Assembly: GCA_965237445.1 (NCBI GenBank)
Contig: OZ250142.1
Coordinates: 2,852,001-2,916,000, forward strand
Source: G963668185 sp965237445
Lineage (GTDB): Bacteria > Chloroflexota > Dehalococcoidia > Lucifugimonadales > G963668185
DNA length: 64,000 nt
Reading direction: 5' to 3'
The notes beneath the pieces are model-generated. The model was not told the origin of the DNA. It made no database searches and saw nothing but the letters and a program-made list of their open reading frames with translations. Shown here in pieces: positions 28,770 to 38,268 of the stretch. Every line of letters begins with the position of its first letter. The first letter of the stretch is position 1. The translations under genes were made by a program, and so were the position numbers.

Positions 28770-30020
28770 TCAATAACGTTTTCTGTAGCTTCGTGGGAAC
28801 AGACTGACGTCCGGGAAACCCTGGATCTCAACGACCTCGCCGGAGGTGCCGACTGCCCACATCCTACGCTGGTAAACAGTCACTATGAGGTCGGCGTCGA
28901 TAATTGGGACACCGAGATGCATGGGCAGTGGCAGGCCGATTTCTAGTACCGGCTCGCTTAAACGGACCTCCACCTCCTGAGTGCTGCTACTTCTGAATGC
29001 GTTGGTGATGTTGATTCGTATTGCAGAGACCGGCTGATTGAACCTGCATGAGCCAGTGTTCTTGGCGTCAAACCCGGTCGGTATCGGGTCTTTCCCAATA
29101 AGTGCGATAATTGCCAGCGGGTCTTGGTCGGTCTTCCAATGGCAGTCGACAGCGAGGCGTCCACCCTTCGGCATCTCATCTGAGCCCTCCGGATCACGCT
29201 CTGGCACCAGCAATTCTCGTTCAATTCCATTCACCCATACTGTGACCGTCTCGCCGGCCGCAAATTCCTCCAGTGGGATCCTGTATTCTAGAGTTCGTTG
29301 TTGACACGGCCTGTTATAGACTCCATCCGGACCGGGGAGGTTCTCAAAGTTGATGTCGGTGACTAATATGTAGACCTTTAGACGGTCTCCATCCCGTTCC
29401 AATTCGTGCCTGCTCGGCCGGATACAGCTAAGTGTCAGGGTATAGTCAGCTATCAGGAGCGGTGCCGTTTCAGTTGTGGTGTGGCTCAGACGAACGTTAT
29501 CGATGGTCGGTAAGTTTAGAACGTCCTCGGGTGCCGTTTGTGCGGACCCTGGCGGGCAATCTGCTGCACTGTCGGTGGCCAGCGCGGTCATGGGCTTCTC
29601 GTTAACCTGTACCAGGTATGTTTTGCAGGGTTCGTACAGATGCTCCTTCCCCTCAAGGACTCGTGACGCCTCCACCATGATCGGCTCATCACTGCACTCA
29701 CCACTTCGATACTTGGGCATGTGTTCGATATTGGCGTACGGCCATGGATAGACTACGGTGTTGAATCTCAACCGCGAAATCTCGCGGCAGTCATTGGGTA
29801 GTCGCACGGAGACCACTAGATCGGCACTAGGGCTGGGGCCGTCGCTGAGGACGATTCTTGCGCCCTCGACCGGGGGTTCAACTCCGGGGTAAGGCATACC
29901 ACCGCCGGTCTGCGCTTCAGATCCCTGGGAACCAACGGAGGGTCCCGTTGGAGAGCCGCAGGCTGTCGCAATTAGCCCGGCCATGGTGACAGTAGTGATG
30001 GCGGCAATCAGTGTCTTCAT
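28770..30020 (-). CDS. Lipoprotein of unknown function
   Basis: A 416-residue lipoprotein. MKTLIAAITTVTMAGLIATACGS is a signal peptide with lipobox Cys about 21. The mature part looks like several beta-rich modules: PVEGARIVLSDGPSPSADLV, LYEPCKTYLVQVN, and a later repeat FAAGETVTVWVNGIERELL. Four or five conserved Cys (DCREI, SGECS, EPCKTY, DCPPG) may pair outside the cell. ATG 30020 is chosen because the signal peptide starts there. No named domain is recognised. Tandem with a degraded paralogue. Confidence 0.7.
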   Translation of the reverse strand: MKTLIAAITTVTMAGLIATACGSPTGPSVGSQGSEAQTGGGMPYPGVEPPVEGARIVLSDGPSPSADLVVSVRLPNDCREISRLRFNTVVYPWPYANIEHMPKYRSGECSDEPIMVEASRVLEGKEHLYEPCKTYLVQVNEKPMTALATDSAADCPPGSAQTAPEDVLNLPTIDNVRLSHTTTETAPLLIADYTLTLSCIRPSRHELERDGDRLKVYILVTDINFENLPGPDGVYNRPCQQRTLEYRIPLEEFAAGETVTVWVNGIERELLVPERDPEGSDEMPKGGRLAVDCHWKTDQDPLAIIALIGKDPIPTGFDAKNTGSCRFNQPVSAIRINITNAFRSSSTQEVEVRLSEPVLEIGLPLPMHLGVPIIDADLIVTVYQRRMWAVGTSGEVVEIQGFPDVSLFPRSYRKRY

Positions 30021-30047
30021 TCTTGGCTGAATCTCTCCATAACCCAC

Positions 30048-30634
30048 TGATTCTATCCTTATAGACGTTGAGCGAAGGGGAATAGTTCCCGCCAGGGTAA
30101 TCCAAATACCAACAGTGCTGGTCTACCCAAAGATGGGCTCCAGGAGAAAGCAAAGCTAAGTTCGTATTCCGAGACACGTAGGTCGGGATTGGTGGACCTG
30201 GCGAGACGAAATCAAGAACTTTCGTCCTTGCATTCCAGCTATCGACTTGAGGGATAGCATACGGATCCCGATCGTTTGGGCCGATCGGTTTACGTTCCGC
30301 GTGGAGATCGAGGAGGGTCGGCCTCCCCCTGGAACGCGGGATCGCTCTGCTGCTGGCGGCGTAATGAGATGTCTAGTTGGTTCCCGGGAGGTCTGGTCCA
30401 GGAACCAACAGTCGTACACTCGCTTCACGCCATGTATTGCGGAAAGGCGGGGTCTTGATTATGAAATCATGCCTTGGCGAGTATATCTGCGACCACATAC
30501 ATCTCAAGTCATTCCCTCCCGGCGGGGCAAGGGGTTTTGGGGGCCTGGCCTGAGAATGTCGAAGGGATGTGCCCCTAGAGCTAAAACCCACTCGCGCGGG
30601 TGGAAAGAATCACCTCCAATTTTGACGTGATCTC
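30048..30634. other. Non-coding interval
   Basis: No protein domain is recognised. Near 30550 lies a degenerate copy of the short CTGAG...GTCGAAGGG repeat also present at 34205 and 54722. Confidence 0.45.
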
Positions 30635-31261
30635 TTATTCCTGCTGGGGCGACGGCACCCAGCCCTTGATCTCCCGCCAGTTGGACGGAGTGTCCCGGAA
30701 CCGACCCACGTTGAGCTCACTAATATCCGTGAAGGAGACCTCGCCCAGGATGACAAGCTCGCTGACCGCCCTCCCCACCGCCGGCGACAGGCCGAAGCCA
30801 GTGGCGGACATGGTGGCTATGATGAAGTTGCTGGGGGTATCCAGTCTCTCAATGACGGGCCAGCGGTCGGGGGTCAACTCTACGACGCCGCCCCAACTCC
30901 GAATAAGCCGGAGGTCGGGCGCGTCTTCGTATAGATTGAGCAGTCGTCTCGCCAGGTTGCGGATGAGTGGCGTTGTCCGCTTCTCGGGCGTCGACATGTC
31001 GGTAACGTCGATCCACTCGTGGGGGCCGCCGCCGCAGGTCAAATTGCCGCGCTTGGTCTGCCGACCGTACGTTCCGTTGCCGGCGAATTGGCCCGGCCAC
31101 ATCGGAGGCAGTGGCTCGGTCACAATCTGCTCGACCCGGCCGTGGGCCAGCGGCAAATATACTCCCGCCATCTCGGCGATCATACCCGCCGAGGGGCCAG
31201 CCGCATCGATCACGAAGTCGGCTCCGAACGTACCCTTGTCAGTCTCCACGCCGGTGACCCG
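30635..31261 (-). pseudogene. C-terminal part of DadA-like FAD oxidoreductase
   Basis: About 208 residues matching the C-terminal half of the 17106 protein: FVIDAAGPSAGMIAEMAGVY, GRVEQIVTEPLPP, YGRQTKRGNLTCGGG and ATMSATGFGLSPAVGRAV, ending FRDTPSNWREIKGW. The N-terminal FAD fold is missing. Homology stops at about 31262, where an IS1380 fragment begins on the other strand. It cannot bind FAD normally and is taken as non-functional. Confidence 0.85.
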
Positions 31262-31360
31262 CACCCGATCTTTGTGTTCAACCAGTTCGGGGACTGCGAG
31301 GGAGCCATGCTCCGTCCCGGGAACGTCCATAGCGCGGACAACTGGCGGGAGGTGCTCCGG
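31262..31360 (+). pseudogene. IS1380-family transposase fragment (~33 aa)
   Basis: The plus-strand frame reads HPIFVFNQFGDCEGAM then LRPGNVHSADNWREVL, a highly characteristic stretch of IS1380 transposases. It lies exactly at the junction between two unrelated gene fragments facing opposite ways (a FAD enzyme C-terminus and a binding-protein gene lacking its start), so an IS1380-mediated rearrangement probably created the junction. Confidence 0.7.
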
Positions 31361-31365
31361 GCCTT

Positions 31366-32922
31366 ACCAGTGAGGAGGTCGCGGCCCTGGTCGAGGAGGC
31401 CACCCTGTCGGCGGAAGATATCTCGGAGGTGGTGGCCCAGGCTGTCGAGGCCGAGACGAAACCACAGTATGCCTCCGGTGGGCAGAAGTACGGTGGCACA
31501 CTGAAGATCGGACTGTCGGCCGGCGGGGGCCTGGACCCGCACATTGCGGGGCTGGCCGACGGGGAGAGCGTCTACGGCGAATCGGTATACGACAACGTGG
31601 CCGAGTTTGACTACGATGGTATCACCGTGGTGCCGGACGTGGTGAAGTCGTGGGAAATGAGCGCGGACCTGACGACATGGACTCTCAAGGTTCAGGAAGG
31701 GATTAAGTTCCACCATGGGCCTGAGCTGACGTCGGCGGACGTCAAGTTCACCCTCGAGCGTATTCTCGATCCTGCGACGGCGTCCCCGACCCAGGGCCAG
31801 ATAGCCTTCATCCAGAACATAACCACCCCGGACGCCTATACCGTAGTGGTGGAGGCGGAAGGGCCCCACGCCGCCGTGATAGACAAGTTCACGAACTATC
31901 ACATGAGGGTCGTTCCGAACGGCATCACCAACGACGAATTAAGCACCGGGGAGTGGGGCTCCGGCCCGTACACCCTCTTCGAGCACGACCCGGCGGAGCG
32001 CACGATATTGAAGCGCTACGAAGACTACTGGAAGGGTACCGGCTTTGTTGATGAGATCGCCATGTTCTACATGCCAGAGTCGATTACCCGGCTCGCGGCC
32101 CTGAAGTCGGGGGCCGTCGACTTCGTCCGCAACATGCCCTTTTCAGCGCTCGAGGAATTGCGGGCCGATCCGGACATTCGGGTGGCGAGTGCTTCTAGCG
32201 GCGGCCTTCGGGGCATCAACATGCACGTCAACAGGGCGCCGTTTGACAACAAGAACCTGCGGAAGGCGATGCAGTACGCCGTGGACCGGGACTTCGTTCG
32301 TGAGGCGACCCAGTTCGGCATGGGCGACAATATGAACGACCAACCCGTCTGGATAAACGACCCGCTCTACTGGAAGGAGCAGCCGATAATAAAGCAGGAC
32401 ATCGCGAAGGCGAAGGAGTACCTGGCTATGGCCGGCTACCCTGACGGCATTGATATCCAACTGCACGCGGCGGACCTGCTGCAGATGCTCGACATGGCGC
32501 TGGCGTTCAAGGAGTCGGTGGCGGCGGCCGGCATCAACGTGGAGGTGGTCAATACGCCGGCACCCACGTTCTGGACAGAGACCTGGATAAACGAGTGCTG
32601 CCCCTTCGTCACCGTCAATTGGAGGGGGCGTCCTGCCACCGCGCTCGTTGAGATAATGTTGAGGACTGGTCAGGCCTGGAACGACTCGTTCTACAGCAAC
32701 CCCCGCCTTGACGAGCTCCTGGGCCTGACCAACGCGACGGCCGACAAGGTCTTGCAGAAAGAGTACCTCCAGGAGATACAGGAGATGCTGATAGACGACG
32801 TGCCGAACCTCTACTTGATGCACACACCCAAAATCCTCCCGCACCAGGCCCGCGTCAAGGGCGTCCGGGTTAACCTCTCCCCCGCAGACCATCGCTTTGA
32901 TGAGTGGTGGGTCGAAGACTAG
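31366..32922 (+). pseudogene. Family-5 solute-binding protein, N-terminally truncated
   Basis: About 518 residues with a complete SBP_bac_5 domain: GGQKYGGTLKIGLSAGGG, WEMSADLTTWTLKVQEG, ELTSADVKFTLERIL, NLRKAMQYAVDRDFVREA, ending FDEWWVED. It is close to the 43579 protein throughout. The signal peptide, lipobox and most of the helical linker are absent: the frame is open only to a TAG at 31330-31332 and homology begins at TSEEVAALVEEATLSAEDIS. Without an export signal the product could not reach the cell surface, although the domain is otherwise intact. Confidence 0.85.
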
Positions 32923-32929
32923 CAGGCTG

Positions 32930-33251
32930 CTGAAAAAGGGGGCGTGCAGAGGGGCGAAGCCCCTTTGCCGGGAGTCTGAGAGCCTGCCTGTATGTCATGA
33001 TCAATAACAACGCTTGTGGGTAGAGTGGGCAGTCTCGGCGAGCTGTCCACGCTATCCACAGCACCGAGGAGTGGGAAATGGGGGGCCACTGTGGCAGGAT
33101 GGGGGTTGTGGTGTGTGGCCCAAGCCTGCCCTGCCCAGTGGAGTGGCTTGCCGGTCGCTGGATCAAGAGTGCCTTAGTGGCCCGATCCCCTCGCAGGAGT
33201 GCGCTGACACGTCCCTAGGGGCACTCTACCACAAGGAGGAGGCGGTATGAC
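32930..33251 (+). other. Non-coding left end of an IS110-family element
   Basis: It starts near CAGGCTGCTGAAAAAG and has no protein-coding frame before the transposase. In IS110 elements this region encodes the bridge RNA. Two stem-loops here are listed separately. Confidence 0.5.
33016..33147 (+). ncRNA. Candidate IS110 bridge-RNA structured region
   Basis: Two hairpins are visible. At 33016-33059 a 17-nt arm starting GTGGGTAGAG pairs with its partner ending CTATCCAC (14 Watson-Crick pairs, two G-U, one mismatch) around a 10-nt loop. At 33085-33147 GCCACT pairs with AGTGGC and GGCAGG with CCTGCC, leaving an asymmetric internal loop (2 nt against 11 nt). Position upstream of the transposase and the internal-loop form fit bridge RNAs known for IS110. 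Whether it is expressed is unknown, and the transposase is dead. Confidence 0.45.
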
Positions 33252-34193
33252 GACCGTCTCATCGGTATAGACCCCCACCCGGGGCACCACGCGGCGGCGG
33301 CGCTGGATATCCGCGGAGAGGTGCAAGGTGTGCGGGAATTTCCAAATAGCCCCGATGGGCTGGTGTCTTTTCTGGGCTGGGTGAAGAGCCTGGAGAGCGT
33401 CCAAGTGGCGGTGGAAGGTTCGACGCAGACCTTCTTCGCTCCGTGGCTCACGCGGATTATGGCCGAAGGCATAGCGGTTGTGGCCGTCCCCACTCAGCGA
33501 GTCGTGGAGTGACGCGAGCGTCGCAAGACGGACCCGCACGACGCAGTGCTGGTAGCTCGGGTGCTGCAGGCCGAACCCACTCGGGCTGCAGTCAATCCCC
33601 CGGCGTGGCTCCGGCCAGTGCAGGAGCTCACGCGCACGCGCCAGCACTTGGCCCAGCAGCTGCAAGCGGACCGCATGCGCCTGGGTGCGCTGCATACGCC
33701 GGCCGTGCGAGCAAGCCTGGAGCGTATCGTGGACGCTTTGGCGGCGGAGGTAAAGGCCCTGGAAAGGCAAATCGACCAGGAGGTGCAGGCCGTGGCTCCG
33801 TGGATCTCCCGGGTGTGGGCACCGTCATCGCCGGTCTGCTGCTGGCCGAGGTCGGGGACATCAGGCGCTTCCGGACCAAGCACCACTTCGCCAGCTACTG
33901 CGGAGCCGCGCCCGTGCCCTGGGAGAGCGGGGCCAGCGAGCATGTCCGGGTCAATCGAGGCGGCAACCGGCGTCTGAACTGGGCTATTCACATCATTGCC
34001 CGCACCCGCTTGCGTAGCCCGCACCCGCTTGCGTATCGATGCAACGTCCCAGGCTCTGGTGGCTCGGAAGGAGCACGAAGGCAAGACCCATCGGGAGGCC
34101 ATACGTATCCTCAAGACCTACCTGGTCCGACAGCTCTACGGCGTGATGACAGAACTGTTACAGCCAGGACCAGGACTCGCTACGACATCTTGA
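33252..34193 (+). pseudogene. IS110-family transposase pseudogene
   Basis: The N-terminal RuvC-like DEDD domain reads RLIGIDPHPGHHAAAALD, then QVAVEGSTQTFFAPWL, with TGA at 33510-33512 before KTDPHDAVLVARVL. After a frameshift near 33800, LPGVGTVIAGLLLAEVGDI and VNRGGNRRLNWAIH represent the C-terminal Tnp domain with the Ser-region neighbourhood. A 19-bp exact tandem duplication (33998-34016 and 34017-34035) then shifts the frame again, and the tail (ARKEHEGKTHREAI) follows. The SD-like AGGAGG before ATG 33247 is out of frame with the domain. Confidence 0.85.
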
Positions 34194-34317
34194 CATACAA
34201 GGTTCTGAGCCTGTCGAAGGGGTGTCCCTCAGCTATAACTTCTTGCCCCTTTCTGGCCAGGAAGGGGGCTAGGGGGATGGGCCAAAGGGTTTTTCGCCAT
34301 GTGGTTCAGGAAATAGG

Positions 34318-34449
34318 TTGACCTTTGTTTTATGCGGCGGCGGCACGCTAGGAAGCTTACAGGTAGGCGTCTTGGAGGCCTTGCTGGAGCGCGGTGTGGT
34401 GCCCGACATTATGGTGGGGACCAGCGTCGGCGCCCTTAATGGGGCCTGA
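34318..34449 (+). pseudogene. Patatin-like phospholipase N-terminal fragment
   Basis: A 43-residue frame reads FVLCGGGTLGSLQVGVLEAL, then PDIMVGTSVGALNGA and a stop. It contains the patatin glycine-rich oxyanion loop and the GxSxG nucleophile motif (GTSVG), but nothing of the remaining ~230 residues or the catalytic Asp. It is a genuine fragment and cannot be functional. Confidence 0.75.
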
Positions 34450-34505
34450 CTGGTTACCCTCAACTGGCTTCCCCGAGGCGCGAAGATTCAAAGGAGGAAA
34501 GAAAC

Positions 34506-35558
34506 ATGGCCGGGAACCTGAAGGACCGACTGGATGGAGGTGAGGTCATTGTCCTGGACGGCGCCATAGGCACCCAGCTTCAGGACATGGGCGTGCCCAT
34601 GGACCCTGTGGCATGGTGTGGGCCGGCCAACGTCACGCACCCAGCGTCCGTCGTGCAGATGCACGAGCGGCATATCCGGGCGGGGGCGGACGTTATCACC
34701 ACAAACACCTTCTCTACTGTGCGCCCAATGCTGGAGAACGCTGGATATGGCTCCATGGTCAGAGAGATCAACACCCGGGCGGTCCACCTGGCTCAGGAGG
34801 CGAGGGCCCGGGTCTCGGCCGACAGGCCGGTCTACATCGCCGGCTCCATTTCGAGCCACATAGTAGGGCGGAATCCGCACACGGGGGAGATCGGCATCGA
34901 ATGGGCCTTCCCTCCCGGTGGGCCCTGGGCCTATTCCCCTAGCGCCCGTATCCCGGCCGACGAGCTGACGGACTACTACGACGAGATGGCAGGCACGCTC
35001 GCCGAGGCAGGCGTGGATCTGTTCCTCGTGGAGCCCACGGGCCGCGACAACGAGGCCCGAGTAATCGAGTCGCGCGCCGCCAAGGCCACGGGGCTGCCGG
35101 TCTGGGTGGGATTCGACGCCCATGTTAGCTCCGATGAGACCATGGTGCTTGGGAGTCGCAGACGACAGTCGGGTCCCCCACCGGCTGGGGCGCGAATGAT
35201 CAATGAGAACATGACACTGGCGGAAGCCATCGCGGAGGTCGCACCTGTGCGCCCCGACGTCATGGCGGTGTTTCACTCCAGAATCACGGACCTCACCGCT
35301 GGTCTCCAGGTGATGCTCAATGAGTGGTCCGGCCCGGTGCTGGCGTATCCCGACGCGGGAAGAATGGACTATGTGCAGACCTGGCGGGACCGCACAGCGA
35401 CCAACGAGGAGTCACGAGCGCAGTTCACGGAAGCGGCCCAAAAGTGGGTCGATATGGGAGTACAGGTCGTGGGCGCGTGCTGTGGCTTCGGGGCAGACTA
35501 CATAAAGCCGCTCAAGGAGGCGCTGCCCGACAAGATAGCCCGACCCAGAAAGGCCTAG
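34506..35558 (+). CDS. Homocysteine S-methyltransferase family protein (type B)
   Basis: A 350-residue homocysteine S-methyltransferase-family TIM barrel: VIVLDGAIGTQLQDMGVPM, ANVTHPASVVQMHERHIRAG, ADVITTNTFST, and C-terminal VVGACCGFG with the zinc Cys pair (325-326). The earlier zinc Cys of the family is not evident; the matching stretch reads MAVFHSRITD, so His may substitute or zinc binding may be altered. AAAGGAGG lies before ATG 34506. It is paired with a type A paralogue at 37267; the same A/B pairing recurs at 58058/59128. Donor unknown. Confidence 0.87.
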   Translation: MAGNLKDRLDGGEVIVLDGAIGTQLQDMGVPMDPVAWCGPANVTHPASVVQMHERHIRAGADVITTNTFSTVRPMLENAGYGSMVREINTRAVHLAQEARARVSADRPVYIAGSISSHIVGRNPHTGEIGIEWAFPPGGPWAYSPSARIPADELTDYYDEMAGTLAEAGVDLFLVEPTGRDNEARVIESRAAKATGLPVWVGFDAHVSSDETMVLGSRRRQSGPPPAGARMINENMTLAEAIAEVAPVRPDVMAVFHSRITDLTAGLQVMLNEWSGPVLAYPDAGRMDYVQTWRDRTATNEESRAQFTEAAQKWVDMGVQVVGACCGFGADYIKPLKEALPDKIARPRKA

Positions 35559-35880
35559 AAGCTATCCCAAAGTGGCCGTATGAGGGGTGGAAAGCGTTCG
35601 GACGCAGTCTGAGGAGGGCCGGGTGGGAACGACAACGCAGGGGTGGGGCGCGGGGCCATCGGGGCTTTCGGCATGACTTTCGTGTCACCCCCTGGGCCGG
35701 CCCAGAGCAGGCTCCGTACCAGCCTGGGGCCCTGGGGGAGATTGGCTATCCGACCCACCCCGTTCGTGGGGGCCCCCAGGCCCGGTCGATGGGCGGCGGC
35801 CCTTTGACATTTGACACCACGGTGTGTACCGTCAGCACATATGGGACAGGTGAGGGGGATTTGAGAAGCAACAGAATGAG
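35559..35880. other. Intergenic interval upstream of the permease gene
   Basis: No gene is recognised. GC-rich on the left, becoming AT-richer near 35800-35880, where a promoter for the permease gene could lie. Confidence 0.4.
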
Positions 35881-36762
35881 GTGATTCCGCACCAGGTCCG
35901 CCGCGGCCTCGCGGTCACACTCCGTACCAACGCCGGCCGGGTAGGGTTCTTCATAGTCCTGGTCCACGGGTTCCTGGCCATCTTCGGGCCATACGTAGTG
36001 CCCTACAACCCAACCGAATTCGATTCGGAGGCGCTAGCCATCCGGCTAGATGGACCGTCGTGGGACCACCTTCTGGGCACCGACCTCTTCGGCCGGGACG
36101 TTTTCAGCCGAGTGATCGCAGGCGCGCGCTCGATTGTCTGGATATCGGTCGCCGGTACGGCGCTGGTCTTAACGTTGGGCACCATCGTGGGGCTTACCAG
36201 CGCTTACCTGGGTGGCAAGGTCGACCAGCTCCTGATGAGAATAGTGGACGTCAATCTGGCGTTTCCCGGTCTTCTACTAGCCCTGTTGGTGTTGAACGTG
36301 GCAAACAAATGGCTGACCGGAATCGACGAATCCTGGATCATCATCGTGACAATCGGGATATCCTCCTTTCCGACCAACAGCCGCGTGATTCGAAGCGCGA
36401 CGCTGGCCATCAAGCCGCAGGAGTTCGTGCAGAGCGCCCGTCTTCGAGGCGAATCGGTGGCCTACATAATCTTCCGGGAGATACTGCCCAACGTGGTCCC
36501 CGTCATCGGGGTGGAGGCGTCAATTCGCATAAGCTTCGCCCTGCTTTTGACGGCTTCCCTTGGCTTCCTGGGTCTTGGTGTCCAGCCACCTACTCCCGAC
36601 TGGGGCCTTATGGTTAGCGAGAGTCGCAAACACCTGTCCACAGCCCCGTGGGCCGCGGTCGCGCCGGCCTTAGCCATGGCCTCGCTGGTCGTCGGCGTCA
36701 ACATTCTCGCCGACGGGATTCGGCAGTCAGTCCAGCTACCTAAGAGCAGGGACGCTCAGTGA
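35881..36762 (+). CDS. Dipeptide-type ABC transporter permease, DppC-like
   Basis: A 293-residue inner-membrane permease starting at GTG 35881. TM1 is VGFFIVLVHGFLAIFGPYVV. The loop HLLGTDLFGRDVFSRVIAGA is diagnostic for the DppC/OppC branch, and the EAA-type cytoplasmic loop (FVQSARLRGESVAYIIFREI, then LPN) contacts the ATPase. Five or six membrane segments are visible. It overlaps the ATPase gene by 4 bp (GTGA), indicating translational coupling. The usual DppB partner is not upstream; the only long DppB-like gene is the fusion at 39759. Confidence 0.9.
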   Translation: MIPHQVRRGLAVTLRTNAGRVGFFIVLVHGFLAIFGPYVVPYNPTEFDSEALAIRLDGPSWDHLLGTDLFGRDVFSRVIAGARSIVWISVAGTALVLTLGTIVGLTSAYLGGKVDQLLMRIVDVNLAFPGLLLALLVLNVANKWLTGIDESWIIIVTIGISSFPTNSRVIRSATLAIKPQEFVQSARLRGESVAYIIFREILPNVVPVIGVEASIRISFALLLTASLGFLGLGVQPPTPDWGLMVSESRKHLSTAPWAAVAPALAMASLVVGVNILADGIRQSVQLPKSRDAQ

Positions 36763-37215
36763 CCACGGGGAGCTTAGACGGAACTTCCCTTCTCGAAGTG
36801 GAGAACCTCGCCGTCACTTTCTATACGCCCCGCAGCACCGTCATGGCGGTCCGTGACGCTTCTCTGCGGATCCAGCGCGGCGAGATACTCGGCCTGGTAG
36901 GAGAGTCAGGGTGTGGCAAGTCCACGGTCGCATTCGCGCTCATGGGCTACCTCCCGGGCTCAACCCAGGTGGACGGAACGATTCGGTTTGAAGGAACCGA
37001 CGTCGCTTCACCTGGACCCCGCTGAGCTTCGCCAGCTTCGCGGAAATCGAATCGCCATGGTCTACCAGGACCCGGCGACATCGCCGACGCCGACCATGCG
37101 TGTCGGGCCCCAGCTCGAAGAGGTCCTGCGGGAGCACCTCAAGTAGAACCGAGGCGAAGCCCGCGATCGCACGGCGGAGCTTTTTGAGAGCGTGGGCCTG
37201 GGCGGACCCCACCGC
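36759..37215 (+). pseudogene. DppD-like ABC ATPase fragment
   Basis: The first 88 codons give a normal DppD start, with VENLAVTFYTP and Walker A GESGCGKST (48-56). Near 37005 a frameshift moves the reading to LDPAELRQLRGNRIAMVYQD, which includes the Q-loop. A TAG at 37144-37146 follows (LREHLK, stop), and homology continues past it (RGEARDRTAELFESVGL) to about 37215. The signature motif, Walker B and the rest are gone, replaced by the leader of the next gene. No ATPase activity is possible. Confidence 0.85.
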
Positions 37216-37266
37216 AGTTCGGTGCTGCTTGAAATGTCGTCAACAGTCACTTTGGGAGGGTTAAGC

Positions 37267-38262
37267 ATGCCATCACAAGACATCATGGAGCGGTTGGGCG
37301 CAGGCGAAGTCCTGTTGATGGACGGCGCGACCGGCTCAGAGCTACAAGCACGCGGCGTCGAGGTGCTGATCGGCGCCGCGAGGGAGACGCTGGGACCATG
37401 GTCGGCTACGGCCAACGTCGATGCGCCCGACGTGGTGCAGCAGGTTCACGCTGACCATCTGCGCTGTGGCGCTGAGATTATCATTTCAAACAACTTCTGG
37501 ACAGGTCCATCCAGAATGGCTTATGCGGGCCTCGCCGACCAGTGGGAGCGCTACGCCAGGGCAGGCGCTCAAAACGCCATCAAGGCCCGGGACGAGATGA
37601 ATCCGGAGGCGTATGTGGCCGGAGGCATAGCGCCGTCCGCCACCCAGCGAGGGGATTACATACCGCCTGAAAACCATCCGTTGAACCCGGAGGATCTCTC
37701 TGATGTCCAGATTCTCGGCGAGGAGGCTGTACGCGGAGAGTTTGCCGATCAGGCCAAGGTTCTGGCGGAGGTGGGGGTCGACCTGATTCTGCCGGAGTTC
37801 GTGGGTTACATCGACGACTGCGTGGCTGCGGTTGACGGCTGCGCCGAGGCTGGGCTACCGGTTTGGCTCGGCGTGCGCAACATCAACCTGGATGGCACGA
37901 TGGAGTTTGGCGAGAGCCTTCGAGACCTTGCCTCGGTGCTCAGAGGACATAAGGTGGATATGATTCTTCTCATGTGTTGTCCGGCGGAGTCCATCTCCGC
38001 GGGGCTGCCCATCCTACGGGACGCGTTCGACGGCCCCGTTGGTGCCTATCCGAACGTCGGGTACAACCCGCGGGGAAAGTTTGGCGCGATAAGATACGAT
38101 ACCGGGACGGAGGTGTTTCCCATGCTGGGGGGAGGTACGACATCTAAACTTGCCGAGTTTGCCCGCGAATGGATTGAGATGGGCGCTCAGGTGGTGGGCG
38201 GGTGCTGCGGCATGGGCCCGGAGTACACCCTGGCCATGCGACCGGTGGTGGATGCCGCTTGA
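37267..38262 (+). CDS. Homocysteine S-methyltransferase family protein (type A)
   Basis: 331 residues from ATG 37267, which follows a GGGAGG site. The order of motifs matches the 16149 protein: MERLGAGEVLLMDGATGSEL, ANVDAPDVVQQVHADHLR, EIIISNNFWTGPSRM, ILLMCCPAESIS (first zinc Cys region) and VVGGCCGMG (313-314). All three zinc cysteines are present. It lies 6 bp before a Gfo/Idh gene. The C-terminal half is nearly duplicated in the chimeric pseudogene at 59128. The likely reaction is methyl transfer to homocysteine; the donor is unknown. Confidence 0.88.
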   Translation: MPSQDIMERLGAGEVLLMDGATGSELQARGVEVLIGAARETLGPWSATANVDAPDVVQQVHADHLRCGAEIIISNNFWTGPSRMAYAGLADQWERYARAGAQNAIKARDEMNPEAYVAGGIAPSATQRGDYIPPENHPLNPEDLSDVQILGEEAVRGEFADQAKVLAEVGVDLILPEFVGYIDDCVAAVDGCAEAGLPVWLGVRNINLDGTMEFGESLRDLASVLRGHKVDMILLMCCPAESISAGLPILRDAFDGPVGAYPNVGYNPRGKFGAIRYDTGTEVFPMLGGGTTSKLAEFAREWIEMGAQVVGGCCGMGPEYTLAMRPVVDAA

Positions 38263-38268
38263 CTCAGC

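Noticed and set aside
33510..33512. In-frame TGA in the IS110 gene (and at 59476) as selenocysteine
   Set aside because: No Sec-type family or SECIS-like element, and both genes carry further damage; plain nonsense mutations are simpler.
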